64,000 nt of DNA from Pelodera strongyloides. Lineage: Eukaryota; Nematoda; Chromadorea; Rhabditida; Rhabditidae. A program made the translations under genes and the position numbers. Where the stretch lies: assembly GCA_036852015.1 (NCBI GenBank), contig JAANDG010000087.1, positions 186,001 through 250,000 on the forward strand, written 5' to 3'. Below are positions 36,601-49,300 of this stretch, piece after piece; the first letter of the stretch is position 1, and the number at the start of each line of letters is the position of its first letter. Below the pieces are notes generated by a model. That model was not told the DNA's origin and searched no databases. It was given only the letters and a program-made list of their open reading frames with translations.

Positions 36601-37983
36601 TGTTTTAACCGGTAAAAGGGGTATTTTCGTATTTTGTAAACTTATTGTGAAACTTGAACGAAGTAATGGCAAAGACGGTGGGTATTTTTCATCTTTTTGC
36701 ATAGGTATAAGACGTTATAGAAGGTTAAAGGGTTATGGTCTATGGATAGTCGTAGTAAGCGCCGTAAGCGGTATCTAGAGCAGAATGATTATTATTGCTT
36801 TCCTTTGCGTCGGAATTTATTTTTCCGAGCTCCAACGCTAACCCAAGGAGTACCAATACCAATCACCATACTGATACAAGAGCTCTCAACTATTGGTACG
36901 AAGCAAGATGAACCTAAGTGAGACTGAGAACATATGGAAACTTATACCTGTTCTAGTGCGGCGCTCCAAGCTTTAGGTGCTTCTGGTCCATTCATAAACT
37001 TCCAAGTTTAATATAGTATTTGAACTGACCTGTTCCATCATGGTGTTTCGTCAGGATGTTCAATCTCGTACTGTTTGAAGTTGAATATCTTTCCTTATTG
37101 AACGCCAATTTATTGAAGGCTGCAAATCTACCCAAATGTTATTCAAACTTGAAAGGAAAAGAAATCGCAAAAGGAAGTGTGTGTATTTCAAAATCGGAAA
37201 ATCAAGAAAGAAAAAAACTGACAATTGTTTTCGAAAGAGTGAAATTGCGCGAGAAAATTAAGTAAAGAAATGCGACAACAAACTGGGTAAGATTTCATAG
37301 ATAAGCCATTGACGAGATAGTGTGTAAACAAGGAGGATTTGAGAGGGAAATAGAGGAAATAGTGAGGTAAAGAGGAGAGTTAGAGAGGTTAGAGAATAAC
37401 GAAATGAATGCTTTTGTGACATTTGTGCGAAGTGAACACTGTTTTCAGCACCTTTTTTGGAGAACTCAAAGGCATTTGTCAAATTCAGATCGTATTGGGG
37501 GTACGGTAGATTAAACGTAGATTAGTTGAATAAATTCAATCGTCACTATTAATTTGTTTATATAAATCTACAGTGATTATCGTAGGTATAAAGGCAATTA
37601 GCCGTGTCATAAGACTGTAATTTGAAGGTCACAAAATACTAGAAAATTGTAGCTGTATGCAGTACCTAGCTTTTGCGCAATAAAAATCTTTGATCCTAAA
37701 GGTTTTGACAGAATTAAGTCCTCTGATAAGAGGGAAGCAAGTAGTTTATTTTTTGAAACCAAATTCAACTTTATGAGTTATACATACGGAATAGTTGTCG
37801 GGAAGTTAGTTGGTAAGACTGTTTCGCTATATTTTACTGCGAATCAAGCATAATATGGTGCGATGGATATACATATTCGGGATTCATAGGTTTGCCCAGT
37901 TGAAAACGCATAAAATATAATGGTGTTTCATTAGTCAATTAGTAATAGTAGATGCGCAAAAGCAGCCATTTGCATGAGGCGAT

Positions 37984-38164
37984 TAAAGCGAAATACCGGC
38001 CGGTTTTTGAAACGCATCGCGTACCTCTGCTTTCTTATGCATCATATGCAAATGAACATAAATTAGAATAAAAAATAGACCCCAATTAGACCCCACGTTG
38101 CATAAATGCACACGAATGCAATTACTTGAGATGCGTTTCAAAAACCGGCCGGTATTTCGCTTAA
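37984..38164. mobile_element. Hairpin MITE, family A, best-preserved copy
   Basis: TAAAGCGAAATACCGGCCGG at the left and CCGGCCGGTATTTCGCTTA at the right. Both arms are followed by the TTTTTGAAACGCATC segment or its complement. Confidence 0.9.
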
Positions 38165-38650
38165 TTTTTAGAATAATAAGTGGTGAACGACTAGCCCAGT
38201 AACAAAATAAGAGTTTGCAAAAATCTGTTGTGCTGGAAATGATATGAAGCAACTGAAATTGCAAGATAAGGAAAGAAATTGCTTTGAGTTTCCTGATTTG
38301 CTTTTCGAAAACAACTTTTTGTGATTTTGAAAATTCCACTGAACATATTAATAATTGCACTCGCGATGTCCTACTTCAAAAAGGATGTGTCATCTAAAAA
38401 CTACTTTATTAATACTGCTGAAGGAAACTCTTCAAGGAATCTCAAAGCGGTATGACACGTGGTTTATGAAATGTAAACTGTCGGCCCAATTTCTATACCG
38501 GGGAGGGAGGGAAGAGGTGGCATTTTTGGCACAAACAGTTGAAAAGTTGCATAATGCACGGGAATGCAGTTTGTCCAGCTTACGTTTCAAAACCACGTAC
38601 CTAATCACTTTGCAAAGAATTCTTGTATATGTTTCATGGAAATGTGACAA

Positions 38651-38773
38651 ATAAGTGACCACAGTAGTATGGACGCTACTCATAAACATAAAGCCCCAGA
38701 AAGGAAAGGTGTAATAACAAAATATTATGTTTATGAGTAATCTCCATACATATACTACTGTGGTCACTTATTA
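38651..38773. mobile_element. Short inverted-repeat hairpin
   Basis: AATAAGTGACCACAGTAGTA at the left pairs with TACTACTGTGGTCACTTATT at the right. Internal CTCATAAACATAA and TTATGTTTATGAG also pair. Confidence 0.8.
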
Positions 38774-38861
38774 CTTGCAATTTGAATATTTCACTTTCCG
38801 AACAAAAGCGGTCATATTCATTTGTATGCTCTCATTAGTGCTCCTATTCCTCTGTTAATGA

Positions 38862-41645
38862 ACTGCGAATTCGCACCGGAAAAGTAGGGATGTGCGAATT
38901 CGCACAGCAAACTTTCCAAATTCGCACCGGCAACAAATCCGGTGCGAAATCGCAGACCCCTCCACATTCTGTGCGAATTCGCACCGGAAATCAGTATTTC
39001 GGTGCGAACTCGGCCGAAATCCGGTGCGAAAAAGTATTCATCCTACGCCCCGCCCCCCTCTGACAGCCACATTTGCTAATGTACGTGTCTGTACGCAATA
39101 CAAAAGTATAATGTGCGACAGGTGCCTGTATTTTTGTGCGTTCACGATTTATTTTGGGTCCCGCCTACCCAGCGCGCGTCATTTTTGTATAGTAATTGTT
39201 GTTTCTTTACTTTTTTAGTATTACTTTTAGTTAGTATACGTGTTTAGTGTTACGGTGTTATTCAAGGCGGCTTTCTGCTTGTAAATCTAGCTAGTGGTGT
39301 GTTTGTTTCTGGCGAAATTTTACAATAAATGTTCTTTTGTAATCTTAGGCCGTCAGTTGTTGTCATTTTCAGTGTCGGTCGCCGCGTCGTTTTTGTAGCT
39401 TTTATGTTCTCTATTCTATTTATTGTTATTAATTCTACCTTTTTTTGTATATGTTAAAGAGATTTTGATCCATAGCACCGCAATTATCAATTATCATTTA
39501 GCGGGAACAATCGGAGATTGAGCAGCAGAAATAAACTTACACTTCGGAGGAGATTATTGGCAAGTAAGCCGGCCTCATTAGAGGATGAAAGTGAAAGCGA
39601 AGAAGGTGAGGGTTGAAAAATGGTAAATTAATAAGCGAGTTTTACTAGTATGCCTGCCACCGCAGATCTACATTTGAAAATGATACACTACTGCAGATTT
39701 TAATTTAGTTTGTATTGGTTCAATGAATTACGTCAGTTGTTTAAGAAATGACGCAAGAAGTGAAGGGTTTTGATCGGGCAGACGTGCACATGCCAAATGC
39801 GGATGAATACCATATTCGATGAATATCAATTTCCAGATGACATTGATGAACAACTCAATGTGGTAAGTATATTTTTGGTATCATTTAGTTTCCAACATGT
39901 ATCCAATTTTTCCCCCCTCTTATCCGTGTCACTTGGCAATAAGGGGACAAGGAGAACAGATACTGGACACTCTGTTCGTTTATTATTATATATCCGTTTA
40001 TAATCTGTTGGTATGGTTACCTTACTATTTTCAAATTTTCAAAGTTATCGTTGTATGTTAGTTGAACGAATTTACATAGTGCTGTATACTTTTATAGTCG
40101 CAACAACGACGCACAATTCAAGCCATACAAGGCAACGGTTCATTTGTGGAGGAACAATTTTTTGACAGTCCAGTAGTGGAGGATATGGCGGCCGTAAAGA
40201 GAAGAGCTTCTTATTTTTTTTTGCACAAGGTAAAATTGCGAATTCATTATATTTTAGTCGTTTTGTGGTTCGTATGTGTTGTGAATTGACTGTTTATTGC
40301 GGTTTTATTAACTAATTGTGGGTTTATTTGCCTCTGTGAAGTAATACTGATTTTCGTGTAAAAAGTAATTATTGTAGTGGATACAAAGAAGCCGGTCGGA
40401 TAAAGAGCTAGAAGAACTATTTGAAATGTCAAGGCTTATCTTTGGAATAGGAAGTCAACCTTGTTTTTCTGCGAACGATGTGAGAGCCACGCTTAAATTG
40501 ATAAAATCGGTAAGTCGTAGAGATTCGAATTCTAATTTTATACTACGTTTAAATTTAGTTTGGGTGTTTGGGTACGCGATTGTCCGATTGTGGAGACTGG
40601 AGACCAGTGAAAAGTCTACATCTACGAAATGCGTTTTCAGGTTCCAACCCAACTATAAAATATATCATTATTTACTTATTGATTTATTTTCGATGTTTTT
40701 AGGAACTATTCAAGGAGATCGTGGTTATTTGCAAGATCTGCGGGCATAGGCTGAGGAATCAAAATGCTCTGTGCTCGAATGGAAGTTGTCCAAAAAACAA
40801 GTGAGCAGTAGTTCGTTAAATACGAAAATAATGTTTTTCTTGTTCTCACTCTAAGCTGTACATTGTTCATTAATGTAATTTTCGTTTTATTTGTGTAAAT
40901 TTTCAATTTATTCTTGCTGTTTTCCAGGAGGCGTCTAAGGCTTTTAGGCCAGAAGTTTAAGTCACTTATTTTTCCAGAGTATGTATAATTTTTTCACTAT
41001 TTACGCTCAGTCAGCTCAGTGAGAATTCCAACTAATTTTTTCCTTCATCCGCTTTATCTTGTGTATAGTTTGTCGTTAGGTAGCATTTGTTTACTAAAGT
41101 GAAACTTGTCCACTTACCTTATTACGGTTTGAGTAGCGTACCCGTTTACCCGTTGTGCACTCTTGTTTTTATTGTTTGTTGTCGTTAAACTCTTCCTTAT
41201 TGTTATGATAATCCGCATGTACTTTTCGTCGTTAGATAACTTTAATGACTTTAAAATACAGTACATTTTGTTGCTCTATTTTTGACTAAATTGCGAGTTT
41301 ACGAACCCTTGTGCCATAATTTTGTTGTTAAGTTACTCATTGTACAATAGTTGATTTGTTGTTCGTTTCCTTTTATCTAATGAATAATAAAAATTTTAAA
41401 CCTATTCTTTTTTTTATTTCAGTGCGGTAAATTTTATTTTGTTTTATATATGTCGCATGGTTTACCGTAGTCTGGAGGGATTTCTTCGATGTCTGCTCTC
41501 TCTCAGGTGAGAGAGCATTTTGCGAATTCGCACCGGAAAAACTGCGAATTCGCAGAGCCAAAAAACCAAAAAGAATTCTAAGAGAATTCTTTTTGGTTTT
41601 TTTCCGGTGCGAATTCGCAGTTTTTCCGGTGCGAATTCGCAGAAC
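38862..41645. mobile_element. 2.8-kb element with GCGAATTCGC-rich inverted ends carrying coding exons
   Basis: The left end has CTGCGAATTCGCACCGGAAA followed by several more GCGAATTCGCACCGG copies up to about 39030. The right end (41515-41643) has the same motifs in both orientations, ending CCGGTGCGAATTCGCAG. The palindromic 10-mer recurs many times at both ends and nowhere else I noticed. Between them is a chain of coding exons on the + strand (see 39502-40978). No clear target duplication was found. Confidence 0.75.
39502..40978 (+). CDS. Unrecognised multi-exon gene fragment inside the 2.8-kb element
   Basis: Candidate exons: 39502-39605, one ending at 39862 (5' end unresolved), 40098-40229, 40378-40509, 40703-40800 and 40928-40978. 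All have good GT-AG sites. From the second exon on, phases join without a stop: two exons of exactly 44 codons, then 32 codons plus 2 nt, then 1 nt plus 16 codons plus 2 nt. The product starts basic (SRNKLTLRRRLLASK) then acidic, is predicted helical (KWIQRSRSDKELEELFEM), and has a possible zinc knuckle CKICGHRL...CSNGSC. No stop codon follows in the last exon, so the 3' half is missing or lies outside. It may be the N-terminal part of a transposase of the element or a captured host gene. I do not recognise the family. Confidence 0.6.
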
Positions 41646-41949
41646 AACATCCTAGTCAATTCAGAAAGTGTTACTTTAAATCACAGAGAGATCACACTTC
41701 ATAGAGAGAATCGCGACGATAAAGATACATTTCAATTAGAATTCAAATGAACGAGAGAGTGTTGACGGACGATAGGTTTAGACGACAAGACGGAATTCAA
41801 ATCGGCATACGCCGAGATTAGTGCCAATTTACATTTCTATTCCGTTTCCAAGGGCGATATACAAAATTATAATAATGATATACTCATTTAGTGGAGCAAA
41901 GATGCGGTTCAGTGCTTCAGATAAATGAAAGACAAAAGGAAAGAGGGTA

Positions 41950-42389
41950 TTAAAGGATCGCAGTCACTACAAAATCGTCGTTTTTCTTCGAGTTTACTTG
42001 TATTTAGTAAAGAATAGAGACAAATACTTTACCAAAACCGAATAATTTGAATTCCAACTCAGGGAGTGAACAAGTAGAAAAGTAGTTCTACTTAGCTACC
42101 GCAGGATCACGAAACGTGTTCAAAAAGCTGCTTCCCGATCGGGAGTTTGCAAATTATTTCGGTAAATATCTGCATATTATATCTTTACATATACTGCAAG
42201 GGTCTGCAGGCATATCACTACACGTTTCATGATCCCGCGGTAGTTAAGTAGAACTACTTTTCTACTTGTTCACTCCCTGTGTTGGAATTCAAATTATTCG
42301 GTTTTGGTAAAGTATTTTTCTCTGTTCTTTACTAAATACAAGCAAACTCGAGATAAAATGATGATTTTGAAGTGACTGCGATCCTTTAA
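41950..42389. mobile_element. Hairpin MITE, family G
   Basis: 440 bp. Left end TTAAAGGATCGCAGTCACTA, right end GTGACTGCGATCCTTTAA. The inner arms pair over long stretches (GAATAATTTGAATTCCAACT; AAGTAGAAAAGTAGTTCTAC). Confidence 0.9.
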
Positions 42390-42586
42390 CTATTAAAAAT
42401 TTTAGGAAAAATTCTTATATTATTGGGATAAGAGTTTTTATGCTGTCCGCGAAACTCGAGCCTGGTGCGAAGATTTTGAACGGCGAACTCTTGGCACGAA
42501 AACTTTACGATAATGCGAGTCTATTCAGGACCAGATGAAAGGGTGCACCGCTGACATTAACCGAAATTCGTTAGGTTCTCGCTTAA

Positions 42587-43015
42587 AGTAAGGCAGTCAC
42601 TTCAAATTCAACTTTTGTATTCGCTTTTGATTAGATGCAAGAAGATTTATAAAACAATATGCAGAAAGCGAACTCAGGGAGAGAAATCAATAAAAATGGG
42701 TTTTGGTAAATGACCGTCGCCGGTGCATATATGCAATTGTCAGGGGTACTTGGAGGGTGATCAGCCTGCAGTGTTACACCTGGTGCGTGGTTTATCACTG
42801 CAGGGTATTTATTATGAAAATTAGTTAGTTTGTTAGTTATTGTACGGGCAATTATAAACTACGGTATACTAGTAAAACTCATACACAGGGATTTCTCTCC
42901 CTGAGTTCGTTTTGCCGTACTTTGGTGCTGGAATCGTAATTTTCTTCACATATTTGAATATTTAATGAAAAGCGAATAAAAAATACGAATTTGTAGTGAC
43001 TGCGATCCTTTAAGG
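42587..43015. mobile_element. Diverged relative of MITE family G
   Basis: The left end has GCAGTCACTTCAAATTC; the right end has its partner, closing with AGTGACTGCGATCCTTTAA. Both arms have TATTCGCTTTT-type inner matches. The interior differs from 41950-42389. Confidence 0.75.
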
Positions 43016-44781
43016 GCATAAGGATACGGAAGGATACCACGCGCAAACCTGCCGCGGAACTGCCGCGAACTCTGACGAAGAACTTTCGTGGTGCCCGGCG
43101 AGTGCGCTAGATGTAGACGCAACTTATGCTTTCTCTCCGCGCAATTTTTTACTTTGCCATCGCCTTCATTCTAAAACGTTCTAAAAGTAACATGAACAAA
43201 TTGGAACAGAACTGCAATATTCTCAGTATGTTCAAGGCGTAACTGTTAGTTAGACGCGCAGGGATGTTTCAGTATAGACATTCTGAAGCATAATATATAA
43301 AACTTCTCTCTGAAAATATAAAATACAACTCATAATGGATTGCAATAAAATCCAACGATCGTCAACGTGTTAATGTGTTTATTTCCGTCAATTTTGTCTT
43401 TCCTTTTGTAAAATTCAATTGTGAATATGATAATGTGAAACGATATATGTATATACAAATACATACAATGTTTGTTTAATGTCTAATGTGAATATCTTAC
43501 TGTAACGGTGAAAAAAACGACTTTTTGATGGATTTTGTAAATGTAACATAAATGTAATTTTATTTGTTCAAATGAAGAATATTCGTGGCATAGTAATACA
43601 AAAAAATACCGAAATAAAATACGATAGCTGGGAACTGTGCAGTAATTCGTAAGCTGTAAGCATTGAGTACCAGTACTGATACACCAGACTGGCCAGACTG
43701 CTATCGGGCTATCGCCGCCTGAGGCGACTTTCCAATACAACGTAGGCGATGATTTGAAGTTTGAAGTACTGACGAAACATGGCATACTTATATGAAACGG
43801 CTGAAGTGTATATTCCAAAGTTTATGTAATAAGATTCAATTGTGCTTATGAGAGTTGCGATACGTTGGCCTACTTATACCAAACGCCTGAAACGTAGAAA
43901 AACGTTGTGGACATACAAACACGGCTTCGAACTTTTCTCATTTATATAATAAAAATATGCCCGAATTCGAATAAACATGAGCGCTTCTGAAGCGTAAAAA
44001 ATAATTTATTTATTAAAAACGTGATCATGTAAGAAGTATATGTAGGAATTGGACATTGCAATGGCTAACTTTTTCTCATCATCTATGCTTCCAAGAATAC
44101 GATATTAAAGTTAACCACACCAGTTTTTGATCGAATCAGTTAACATGATTAGTTCAGAACAGATGTCGATGACCTCCATCGGCCATATTGTAGATAGGTG
44201 ATTGCCTAAACTGATAAAAACCCAGAGGGCATACCAATAGTACCTTCTCACGAGTTATTCACTCACCCCTAGTTATTGTAATAAGTTGGCTTACCAATGA
44301 ACAGTCCATTCATACTTTACATGTAACATGTTTTACCGATCCTAATCCTAGAGGTTAGAATTGGAGTTCTTAATTATAATCTTTTTTTGTCGTCTCTTCT
44401 CTTATGTTTTCTCGATAATTAAAGTGGTATGTTTGGTATAGGTATAGTACATGTTGACAAAATATGGTAGACATTTCCATATAATATGCAGCTCCTCTTA
44501 TTACTGTCATGGGTTTTCCCGCACACAATGGAACGCAATTTGCACGAATTACGATGTTTTCTAGTATACGTTTCAAAAACACGTGCCATACCACTTTGAC
44601 AATCACTTTGACACTGTATGTCGGTTAGTAGATGATTTGTGAAAACGAAACAGGACACCTACATTTTAATAGTAAAGGATCCATGGTTCGCTCCCTACGG
44701 ACAAACTTTTTTTCTAAATGAGTGTTTATTAATTTAATAAAAAAAAATTTTATTGGTTGGACATCAAACTGTAAGCATGCA
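43016..44781. other. Intergenic, repeats only
   Basis: No gene seen. It contains a family H repeat (43812-43955). About 44130-44300 has partial similarity to 54868-55060, upstream of copy 5 (ATCAGTTAACA, AACCCAGAGG, TTCTCACGA), perhaps a duplicated upstream region or a dispersed repeat. Confidence 0.5.
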
Positions 44782-45098
44782 AAGGTACAGTAGGCACGTG
44801 CCGAGCCTTTAGGACTCCCGAGGTATAGAATAAGACAAGTCTCAATTCTTATCTTTATTCAAAACACCGACGTTTCGGCATAAGCCATTATCAAGGTGTA
44901 ACCTGCAATTACACAAATAACTAACTATTAAAAAAACATACATAAAAAAAAAAAGTTAGTTATTTGTGTAATTGCAGGTTACACCTTGATAATGGCTTAT
45001 GCCGAAACGTCGGTGTTTTGAATAAAGATAAGAATTGAGACTTGTCTTATTCTATACCTCGGGAGTCCTAAAGGCTCGGCACGTGCCTACTGTACCTT
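44782..45098. repeat. 317-bp near-perfect palindrome with a hammerhead-like motif
   Basis: Both arms (about 150 nt) match, from AAGGTACAGTAGGCACGTGC to its complement, around an A-rich centre. Each arm, read outward from the centre, holds ACACC, TTGATAA, a GGC-TTAT-GCC hairpin, GAAACGTC, GGTGT, then AATAAA (on the + strand 44981-45016, then about 45021). It looks like two head-to-head copies of a retroelement 3' end. Confidence 0.85.
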
Positions 45099-46343
45099 AT
45101 CATAACGGACGTCCCCATGAAGAGAGAAACGTTTATTGATGTAAGCATGCAAATGCTACAGACCTGCTAACTGACGATGGAGTGAGTAAACACACTTTTG
45201 CATCTGGGAAAGAATCATTATTTTATCTCTTTTGTTTTGGAGAGGCTCTTCTCAATATTATAAAACGTTGGAAATACGAAATGGAACCCATCACGCAAAT
45301 GAAAGAGGGTTCGGTTTGGCACATATCGGCATCATATTAGTAATAATCTTGCACATTCCTTTCCAGTTCCACTATGTACTGAATTAGAACATTTAGTGGT
45401 TCTTTTGTTGACAGTTTAGAAGAGGAATCAATGACTTATCAGTTAATTTGACGTCCTTCAAACCTCCAGCTGTTATAGACTTGTAGAGCTACAAGTCGAG
45501 CTTTAGGTGTACTTCTTTATATACGTACTTCCACTAACTAACTCTTATTTTCAAGTTATCATTTTTTTCTATTTATTATGGTAGCCACATAGTCTTAGAG
45601 TATATTTCCCTCAAAACATTGTGGTTCAGCCAATTCCAGTATGTAACCTAACATGTTAATCACCTTGGCACCCTTTGATAAATCACTGTTATTTTGCTGT
45701 CTTATTTGTGAACGATTGAAGGTTGCTATGTTCTATGTTTGACATTTGTTTACTGGGGGTGGCAAATGGTACAGCCATGGCTCCAGAAGAACACCTAACA
45801 AAGTTTCACTTGTTACTCAAGTTTTCTTCATGTAGATCGATACTCTCAGTTTTCCTGTTTTCTCACATCTCTGCAAGGAGATAGTTCAGGAAGTATTTTT
45901 ATACTCTTTTTTTTTTGTTTACGTTTGTGCAATCAACCGAAAAAAAACGAGGTGAATTATAGTGACCCTACCTTTTAAACACCGCTGAGAGCTTTTTTAC
46001 ATTCCCTAGAATTTGCAGATTATTCCTTTTGCTTTTTAATCATTGTAGAACTCTGTCGATTTATGCATAAAACAGTTCGGCGAACTTTTCTGCCTTATAA
46101 GGGACGCGGAGAACTTGGGATTGTACGCGCATAAAACACAAAACAAACAAGCGCACATGCATATCGCCTCGTTGTTCGCACTATCGGGCGCACACCAGCC
46201 ACTCAACCATTTCTCGCATATTTTGTCTAATTCTGCATCAATTTTTGCCAATTTTCTTAATTTTTTCGCGCCATTATTTTGCCCACTGGGAGTTTCTTTA
46301 GTGAATATGACGTAACGTTTTTCAAAAACGTTATTTTCAGATA
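45099..46343. other. Promoter side of copy 4, no gene seen
   Basis: AT-rich. A TTATTTTCAG acceptor ends at 46340, three bases before the ATG of copy 4. I see no other supported feature. Confidence 0.5.
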
Positions 46344-49300
46344 ATGGTTCATTTGGAGTCATATCGCTGTCAGAATTGTTCAAAAATTTGCGAAAGGACG
46401 GACGATTTCGGTGTTGGAATCTGTGTGGAATGTGGGAAATTAACATGTGGACCGTGTAGAACACTCTTTAAACGAAAAGAAGAGAAGGCAACAAAATGCA
46501 CAGTAACTCAGAAGTACTGCGAATATACATCTTACTACACGGCTTATATCGACTTTTTGCACAAATTTCCACCAGACGACGAGCTGAAACTTCTCAATTA
46601 CGGTAAATGGTGCCCTGTTTGGTGTGCTAATAAGAAGTGTGCATCCAGTTTTGCCACACAACGCATCGGTTTCGTCGACCGTTCTTCTTTGTGCTGTACT
46701 AAATGCCGGTATGCCGATAAAGTCGTCAAGGAACCTCCGATCAATACCTATATGAGAATTATCGACGAGTTGAGAAACTATTCTTCTGACCAAGAATGTA
46801 TTGTCGCAAAAAGGAAGAGAGTACAACTCGAGCATTTTAAATGTGAAACGTGCCACTCAGGGCTTAAACACCCTCTGTGTCTCACGTCAACTGGTGGCTT
46901 GTTGTGCAAGAGCTGTAAGGAAAAGTCGACCACGTCATACAATGTAAGAAACGGAAATCTTTCCTTCCTTTCTATCCTACTTCTGTGTATTCCTGATATT
47001 GATGATCTGAAACTGCTCACTTACTCCAAATGGACTCCATTGCGATGTGAACTGTGCTCGACTATGTTGACCACTAATATCCTCCAACTTCCCATGTTTC
47101 ATCCTGGTTGTTCCAAATTGCTTTGCAATCCGTGTAATGATACGCATTATTGCACTGAACCTAGTTCGACAGCACTTCTGTTGAAATGGGTCTTGGATGT
47201 GGAGAAAGAACTCCGTTCATTATTCAAAAACGGAGGCAACGATTCGTCAGAAATTCAAGTTAAGAAATCGGATGCCGACGAAAGTTTGCAGGATATAATA
47301 TGTATACCCTTGTCCAATAATTCAGATCAGCTAATGTCGGTTATTTCTGGATTTCCAAAGAAAGTAAGGTACGAAATCCCAATTATATAAATTACACCTT
47401 TGTCCAGTTTAAGTGCACCCAAAATTTAGGTACAATTGTAGAATTCTGCCCCATTGTGTAAATATACTGACCACACTGCCACTTACGTACTTGCAGGTGC
47501 CACGGTTGTGCTCGATTGAAGACTCCAGTTAAGCTCCGAATGTGCGTTGACTGCAAGACATCAAGTCTGTGTTTCGCCTGCCTCACAACGAAACACTGGG
47601 GTAATTTTATCACCATATTATTCAAGCATCCAACACCGCATGTTGTGCTTAACACAAAAAAACCTTTTACATAAGATTGTAGGTCACAAAATCGACGAGA
47701 TTGCAACAACTCTTCAAACAGCCTTCATTCAGAAGGAAAGTGAGAAAACTTTGAAGAAACTGGCCAATTGGAGGGAATCTTTGAATGAAGGAAACAAACA
47801 AGTAAGTGTAATGCCGATAATAAGATTATTATACATCATCTCCGGGGAGAATCGGCCTCCGCAGTAGAAGAGTAAAAATTGCAATCAAGATTGACATTTT
47901 TGCTAAAAAAAAACTTTTCTTGTTTAAAGTGTGTAAAGCAAAAAGTGTGTTTACTTGTTTGTGAGATGTGCGTCACGTTCGACATGCTGAAGATAAAAAT
48001 AACTAATTAGTAACGTTGTGCATCATGTTAGTTTGCTTGCTAACATACTGATAACAATTGATCCAATAAATAGTTAATATTTCCTTACAGATTGACGTCG
48101 TGAGTATGAAGGTGGTTGACAATTACAATTGGTTGTACTCGGTGGCCGTCCGCGAGAGTGACCTCGGCCTCCTTCAGGCAATTAGAGAATGGGGTGACAT
48201 TGGACAATTACAGGACAGTGTCGGTGAATTCACCGGTGCACAAATCAAGGCAAGTATCATAATTTTGAAACCTATGTATTGGAAAAACTCAGTCTGTCTT
48301 TTGTATTTGTTAGGTATTACGGTATATACCTAAGATTAATTATTGTATGTAGTTTGCTCACTATCATTGTGTTTCAGTTATCACTTACAGTTGCTCATTG
48401 ATCTTTAGTCTTTGGAAGATCAATGTTTCACTCTCTAGTAATAGTAATTGCCCGTTGGCATGATTGTGTGTTTCTGCACGTAGCCACTAGTATATAAGGG
48501 CTACTGCCTACGACTCATTGCTCATTATATCAACTCTACCACTGCCTTCTGTATTGCTAATAAACACTGTTACTATTCTCGTCTACTCTTGTCGCTCAGT
48601 ATCTGTTTGTACAGACGAAATATCTGTGAAACATAACACTGGCGTTCAGGAATTCTTTCTTCTTCTAACTGTTGATTGTACAGAGGTGCTTTAGGCACAC
48701 ACGTACATCATCAGTCGTCGTGTTCGGTCGTGTGAAGTGGATCCGCATAGTGTTTTGATCTTCTACCCCCGGTGAGCAGGCTACGCCGCTAAACCCGGTA
48801 GATCAAAACGCTTCTTGCTGTTGTTCGGCTAGAGGTGCTATAGGCACACAAAGCCAACAACAGTTGTTACCTTTGGGTATCTGTAACCCACTGGTGAGGT
48901 TTTCATTGTGAAACCAACACCCAGTCTTACAGTATATTCAAACGGTGACATCGGACGTTCACGGACTGAACGGAGTTATCGCCAATTTTTAACTGACGTC
49001 GACAACATGGCTCAGGAAAGCAATCAGGAGGCCACGCTCAAGGCTATCCTGGCTTCGCTGAAGCAACTTCACGAGAGTCAGGCGATGACTGCAGAAAGAC
49101 TACAACGTCTGGAAGAGAGGAAGGAAGAAGAAACTCAAGGAAATGTCACTTTCGAAAGAACGCGTGAAAGTGAACCATTGACGTCGGAAGCGAGGGGAAT
49201 GTTGGATGTGCTATACAAAAACATTCCAATGTTTGAATTCAATGTCGACGATGGAACCAGCTTTGCTGACTGGTATGAGGATCACCAAGATCTATTGGAA

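Larger units (their letters stand above)
31934..37983. other. Gene-poor 6-kb stretch
   Basis: I see no supported exon chain on either strand. Only short open frames without family features, simple hairpins (for example AATCGGCCTTCGGCCGATT near 33268) and repeat fragments are present. Exons too short to recognise by eye cannot be excluded. Confidence 0.5.

Noticed and set aside
36512..36778. 88-aa open frame in the gene-poor region
   Set aside because: No domain, no splice context, unusual composition; most likely chance.
44700..45110. Assembly artefact (false palindrome from a hairpin read)
   Set aside because: The centre is asymmetric and A-rich and flanks are unique, so a real inverted repeat is more likely, though long-read confirmation would settle it.
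48908..49006. Gag start at 48908
   Set aside because: That codon is GTG; the first in-frame ATG is 49007, which is used here.
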